This document shows, in pieces, positions 7,145 through 9,500 of a stretch of 9,500 nucleotides of DNA. The notes beneath the pieces were generated by a model, which was not told the DNA's origin, ran no database searches, and worked only from the letters and a program-made list of their open reading frames with translations. Source of the DNA: an uncultured Eubacteriales bacterium (GTDB taxonomy: Bacteria > Bacillota_A > Clostridia > Christensenellales > Aristaeellaceae); assembly GCA_902766515.1 (NCBI GenBank), contig CACXEB010000310.1, positions 1 through 9,500 of the forward strand, written 5' to 3'. Position numbers and translations under genes: made by a program. The first letter of the stretch is position 1. Every line of letters begins with the position of its first letter.

Positions 7145-7663
7145 TCAAACGCCGATCTCCCTGTAGACCGTTTCGATAAAGGGAGATTTGTATTGGATAT
7201 ACTGCTCAATGTCATCCGGATAGCGCGCAGCGCCTTCTTCCTTGATCCGGCTGTATTCCCGCACCGCTTCCGGATGGGCGCGCAGATAGTCCCTGAAGGC
7301 CATGTGCCGCTTTAATTCCGCGGAATCCTGCGGGCAGACATACAGGTGGTGCTTCTGCAGATGCTCCTTGCCGTCATACTTGAATGCCTCCCGCGCGGGA
7401 ATGCCCAGATCCCCTTCATGGTGATAGCCGATTGCTTCCAGCGCGGCCACCACCGCATCAAACACAGTATCATCCCGGATGACGACATCGATATCGATGA
7501 TCGGTTTTGCGGACAGCCCCCGCACGGAAGTGCTTCCCACGTGCTCAATGCTTAAGGCCAGCGGACCAAGGGCTTCCTGAATCTCGTCCCTGATACGTAT
7601 AAAAGCCTGTTCCCATTGCGCATCGTAAGGCAGCACGACCACGTGTTTCGTCACCATTCTCAT
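7145..7663 (-). CDS. GrpB/UPF0157 family protein (nucleotidyltransferase-like fold)
   Basis: 172 residues, full length for the family. Seen: KHVVVLPYDAQWEQAF at 6-21, the signature EHVGSTSVRGLSAKPIIDIDV at 40-60 (with GSTSV and the paired acidic residues of the PIIDIDV strand), GIPAREAF at 87-94, HHLYVC at 105-110 and AFRDYLRAHPEAV at 122-134. GrpB proteins share the nucleotidyltransferase fold: the GST segment and the D-x-D pair match the metal and nucleotide site, but no reaction is firmly known, and the name does not imply a link to GrpE or DnaK. The ATG at 7663 overlaps the stop of the pyrophosphatase-like gene as ATGA, so translation is probably coupled. A second ATG at 7657 lies at a better distance (9 bases) from AAGGGG and could be the true start. 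The Fic gene follows after 134 bp. Confidence 0.9.
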   Translation of the reverse strand: MRMVTKHVVVLPYDAQWEQAFIRIRDEIQEALGPLALSIEHVGSTSVRGLSAKPIIDIDVVIRDDTVFDAVVAALEAIGYHHEGDLGIPAREAFKYDGKEHLQKHHLYVCPQDSAELKRHMAFRDYLRAHPEAVREYSRIKEEGAARYPDDIEQYIQYKSPFIETVYREIGV

Positions 7664-8043
7664 CCGCCCCTTCCAATCCCCTTTTGATCCTTGGCCCGGC
7701 GGCGTATCAAAACGCCTTTCATATACTGCGTTTCATTATGCGTTTTATATACTTCCATCTTTTCCGCTTCTGTGCAGCCAATCAGTATCTTGATCTCGGA
7801 GTCCCGCTTCATCAAATCGACAATGCACATGATGGCATCGACAGTTTTCCCGCCGCTTCCAACCCACACGTCGATCCCTGCGCCATCCATCGAGGCAGTA
7901 TCCCTCAGGTAACCGTAGTCAACCCGGTAGATGAAATCCGGAAACCTGGGATGGGCAGATCCCCTGGGCCTGTCGATGACGATTTCGGAAGTGTTTACCA
8001 GCTCATCCAACGCGTTCCAGAATTCCTCATGATCATCATTCAC
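7660..8043 (-). CDS. Small inorganic-pyrophosphatase-like protein
   Basis: 127 residues from a GTG at 8043. Seen: IDRPRGSAHPRFPDFIYRVDYGYL, split here as IDRPRGSAHPRFP and DFIYRVDYGYL, then SMDGAGIDVWVG, MKRDSEIKILIGCTE and a tail ending YMKGVLIRR. This matches the compact family annotated as inorganic pyrophosphatase in Firmicutes. Classical family I enzymes, which split PPi into two phosphates, carry DGDPxD; here the motif is DGAGID, so the outer aspartates remain and the middle one is lost. RDSEIK may stand for the later acidic/Lys cluster. PPi hydrolysis is therefore plausible but unproven. A GTG at 8073 in the same frame adds 10 residues but has a poor ribosome site. The gene lies 55 bp after the GNAT stop and overlaps the GrpB start by 4 bases. 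Confidence 0.75.
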   Translation of the reverse strand: MNDDHEEFWNALDELVNTSEIVIDRPRGSAHPRFPDFIYRVDYGYLRDTASMDGAGIDVWVGSGGKTVDAIMCIVDLMKRDSEIKILIGCTEAEKMEVYKTHNETQYMKGVLIRRRAKDQKGIGRGG

Positions 8044-8050
8044 CTGATTT

Positions 8051-8059
8051 CCCTCCCCC
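8051..8059 (-). promoter_or_regulatory. Ribosome binding site that selects the GTG start at 8043
   Basis: The minus strand reads GGGGGAGGG, then seven bases, then GTG at 8043. The longer reading from the GTG at 8073 would place this strong site inside the coding sequence and add ten hydrophilic residues before the conserved region. Confidence 0.65.
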
Positions 8060-8098
8060 GAATTCCGGTTCACAGTTCCGCCTGTACAGCGGCTGCCC

Positions 8099-8542
8099 TC
8101 ACAGCTCCATGCCCATCAGGATCACTTCGTTCTCACGCTCGAACCCATGCCGTTCATAAAACGCCGGGAGAAATCCGGTCCCGCTGGTGATCAGGTGGAT
8201 CCCGACGATCCCCCGCGCTTTCATATCCTGCTTGCACCGTTCGAGGAGCTGACGCGCGATCCCGCGTCCCTGGCAGGCAGGATCGACCGCCAGGTCGTTG
8301 ATCTCGAAGGTACGGCCATAGTGGAACAGCATCGAGGTGCCGACCAGGAAGCCCACGACTTTTCCGTCCTCCACATACTCCAGCCCGTAGGATGTTTTTG
8401 TTTCCAGCAGCTCCCGCACGTGAATGACGGCGTCTTCCGGTTTCCACGGGTCATTCCAGGGCTCCCCGGAGAAGGCGGCGGAATAGATTTCGCCATAGCG
8501 GGTGACATGATCGACCGTTGCGGGATATATCGTCTGTTTCAT
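8099..8542 (-). CDS. GNAT-family N-acetyltransferase
   Basis: 147 residues. Seen: an N-terminal strand-helix region with AFSGEPWNDPW at 23-33, VVGFLVG at 62-68, the central strand INDLAVDPAC at 81-90 running into the acetyl-CoA loop QGRGIA at 91-96 (Q-x-x-G-x-A), the helix RQLLERCKQDMKARG at 97-111, and FYERHGF at 118-124, the usual tyrosine and Y-x-x-x-GF end of GNATs. All core motifs are intact, so an active acetyltransferase is expected; the acceptor amine is unknown. The ATG at 8542 follows GAGGAG by 7 bases, and the upstream in-frame ATG at 8575 lacks this support. It lies 45 bp after the zinc-ribbon gene and 55 bp before the pyrophosphatase-like gene, all on the minus strand, which suggests co-transcription. 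Confidence 0.88.
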   Translation of the reverse strand: MKQTIYPATVDHVTRYGEIYSAAFSGEPWNDPWKPEDAVIHVRELLETKTSYGLEYVEDGKVVGFLVGTSMLFHYGRTFEINDLAVDPACQGRGIARQLLERCKQDMKARGIVGIHLITSGTGFLPAFYERHGFERENEVILMGMEL

Positions 8543-8587
8543 TGACTGTCTCCTCATCAGGCCGGAATGGCGCAATCCATTTCCGGT

Positions 8588-8800
8588 TCAGTTGTTCTTT
8601 CTCAATAGCGAGGGATCTTCCACGCGAAGGTTTTCGATGCTTCCGCATTGTGTGCAGGCATCACAGATCACACCGGTTTTCACTTTGCTGATTTTCGTCA
8701 GGTCTTCCATCGGCGTATAGATGACGGAATGAAAGCTCAGGCCATCCAATAAAGCGCCCTCAATCAGTTCCCCGCCGCATTTGCTGCATTTCTTCTCCAT
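8588..8800 (-). CDS. 70-residue zinc-ribbon protein of unknown function
   Basis: Seen: Cys5 and Cys8 in CSKCGG near the start and Cys46, Cys49 and Cys52 in CDACTQCG, giving two CxxC knuckles 37 residues apart with one extra cysteine. That spacing fits a single structural zinc ribbon. The part between (ALLDGLSFHSVIYTP, then KISKVKTG) is mixed and short, and the tail is charged. There is no signal peptide or membrane segment, so it is cytoplasmic. The ATG at 8800 follows AGGAGA by 7 bases; the frame is open upstream to 8872, but that part carries no ribosome site and reads like non-coding DNA. It is the first gene of the leftward cluster. Small proteins of this type occur alone in many Firmicutes, often uncharacterised; no partner can be named from context. 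Confidence 0.72.
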   Translation of the reverse strand: MEKKCSKCGGELIEGALLDGLSFHSVIYTPMEDLTKISKVKTGVICDACTQCGSIENLRVEDPSLLRKNN

Positions 8801-8940
8801 GTCATCTTCTCCTGAATACGTTGAATTGAGCGTGATTCTCCCGGGAAATCCCGGTACAGCGGCCGCTTCCATCGAAACCGATCCGGGCCGGGCGTAAGCC
8901 GGTTCCCAAACCTACACCTGTTATTTTCGCCGCAAACGGG

Positions 8941-8965
8941 AAAACTCCTGTCAGAGCGGCAGGAG
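8941..8965 (-). terminator. Terminator-like hairpin with T-run
   Basis: CTCCTGTC (8945-8952) pairs with GGCAGGAG (8958-8965) with one G-T wobble around the loop AGAGC. On the minus strand the stem is followed at once by TTTT (8944-8941), the form of an intrinsic terminator. No intact gene ends just upstream of it on that strand, so it may belong to a lost gene or insulate the leftward operon from upstream transcription. Confidence 0.45.
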
Positions 8966-8977
8966 CAACGAGGCGTC

Positions 8978-9013
8978 ATGTCGGTAGAAATGTCGGTACA
9001 AATGTCGGTAGAA
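8978..9013. repeat. Three 12-bp tandem repeats related to the Fic VGxN linker repeat
   Basis: The units are ATGTCGGTAGAA (8978), ATGTCGGTACAA (8990) and ATGTCGGTAGAA (9002); only one base differs among them. Read from the preceding CAT on the plus strand, they encode H-VGRN-VGTN-VGRN, then run on to a TAG at 9067-9069 with no Fic- or winged-helix-like sequence. The minus-strand Fic gene carries CAT GTC GGT ATA AAT GTC GGT ATA AAT, almost the same DNA. Confidence 0.85.
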
Positions 9014-9331
9014 ATTCCGTGCAGACGCTAACAGGGACGCAAGCGCAAGACCCGGCCAAAACGCTATAGGACGCTTTCCAGCCCCTAAAACGCGTACTTG
9101 CGTACAGGAGGAGCTCTCCCGGTGACGGATCAGCGTATCCCATAGATCATCGTTGTGTATCAGCGCCGGTCACCCGGCGCATCATCGGCAGCGCGGTCCG
9201 GACACTGTGGATGGTGTAAAAGAACCCGACAAGAGAATACAAAACGGTTTTCAATTGTTATGCGACAGCCCTGAAACACAATAAACGCCTGCAACTGCAA
9301 ACATTTCCGGGCACAACTTTCCCTGTCATTC

Positions 9332-9500
9332 TGAGCATCCGCGCAGCGGATAGCGAAGAATCCTATCAGCAGGAAAGACAACAGACAACATGGGCATTCT
9401 TAAACGCGCCCCGGGTTGATACAATCACTAAACACCCGATTTCCAACTGTCTTCACCTGCCACAGAACAGATGTTTCGCTATCCGCTGCGCGGATGCTCA
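9332..9500. repeat. Facing pair of REP-like palindromic units (second truncated by window end)
   Basis: A 26-nt unit at 9332-9357 (TGAGCATCCGCG, then CAGCGGATAGCGAA) recurs as its exact reverse complement at 9475-9500. Each unit contains its own small hairpin, ATCCGC-GCA-GCGGAT. The first unit is preceded by CTGTCATTC and followed by GAATCC, a pattern seen in dispersed intergenic repeats of the CTGTCATTCTGAGC type in many bacteria. The second stops at the window edge exactly where CTGTCATTC would begin on its strand. The 117 bp between the units show no coding sign. Such inverted pairs can fold into a long hairpin and resemble REPIN or MITE-like non-autonomous elements. Confidence 0.7.

Larger units (their letters stand above)
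8801..9500. other. 700-bp region without a convincing gene
   Basis: No frame here has both a ribosome site and protein-like composition. The stretch holds a short palindrome CCGGGAAATCCCGG (8841-8854), a minus-strand terminator-like hairpin (8941-8965), a 12-bp triple repeat (8978-9013), GTAC-N4-GTAC (9094-9105), a 7-bp GCGCCGG/CCGGCGC hairpin with loop TCAC (9163-9180) and a facing REP-like pair (9332-9500). It is less GC-rich than the left half of the window, especially after 9180. The promoter of the leftward zinc-ribbon gene should lie in 8801-8950, but I could not find a credible box pair. Confidence 0.6.

Noticed and set aside
6015..7663. Fic and GrpB as a toxin-antitoxin pair
   Set aside because: Fic carries its own inhibitory helix motif, GrpB is not a known Fic antitoxin, and the genes are 134 bp apart with a possible regulatory element between.
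8978..9031. 17-residue ORF MSVEMSVQMSVEIPCRR from the 12-bp repeat
   Set aside because: Weak ribosome site; the frame simply reads the repeat, and the Fic gene uses a different frame of the same unit.
9163..9180. GCGCCGG/CCGGCGC hairpin as a terminator
   Set aside because: The stem is perfect, but no T-run follows on either strand and no gene ends beside it.
9160..9381. 73-residue minus-strand frame with FFAIRCADAQNDR at its start
   Set aside because: That start is the translation of the REP-like unit, a common false gene; there is no ribosome site and no family resemblance.

Overview
The window looks like chromosome from a GC-rich, gut- or rumen-type member of the Clostridia, possibly Christensenellales/Aristaeellaceae. 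This is an inference from a BspA-type leucine-rich repeat fused to a Bmp/Med domain, strong AGGAGG-like ribosome sites, and the family mix (secreted M13 peptidase, GrpB, Fic, small GNATs). No rRNA, tRNA, CRISPR array, transposase or phage gene is visible.

Left part (1-3070), read rightward: the C-terminal 81 residues of an MgtA-type P-type ATPase, then a 906-residue exported protein with a short BspA-like repeat, two tandem copies of a Bmp/Med (PnrA-like) solute-binding domain and a beta-rich tail. A perfect 14-bp hairpin closes this unit.

Middle (3080-5956): a secreted M13 (neprilysin-type) zinc metallopeptidase on the minus strand, whose stop codon is overlapped by a 38-codon ORF that looks coding, and a divergently transcribed GNAT acetyltransferase. 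Both have recognisable sigma-A-type promoters in the shared intergenic region.

Right part (6015-8800), all read leftward: a 70-residue zinc-ribbon protein, a GNAT acetyltransferase, a small inorganic-pyrophosphatase-like protein, a GrpB/UPF0157 protein coupled to it by an ATGA overlap, and, after 134 bp with a nested inverted repeat, a class II Fic AMP-transferase with a C-terminal winged helix. The first four are close enough to be one transcript. Their substrates cannot be read from sequence.

The last 700 bp (8801-9500) hold no convincing gene. They contain a minus-strand terminator-like hairpin, three 12-bp repeats nearly identical to the repeat that encodes the VGIN-VGIN linker of the Fic gene, and a facing pair of 26-nt REP-like palindromic units, the second cut by the window edge. 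I see no clear new defence or mobile system. The most unusual items are the double Bmp-domain fusion, the stray VGxN repeat, the ORF after the peptidase and the pyrophosphatase-like/GrpB pair.
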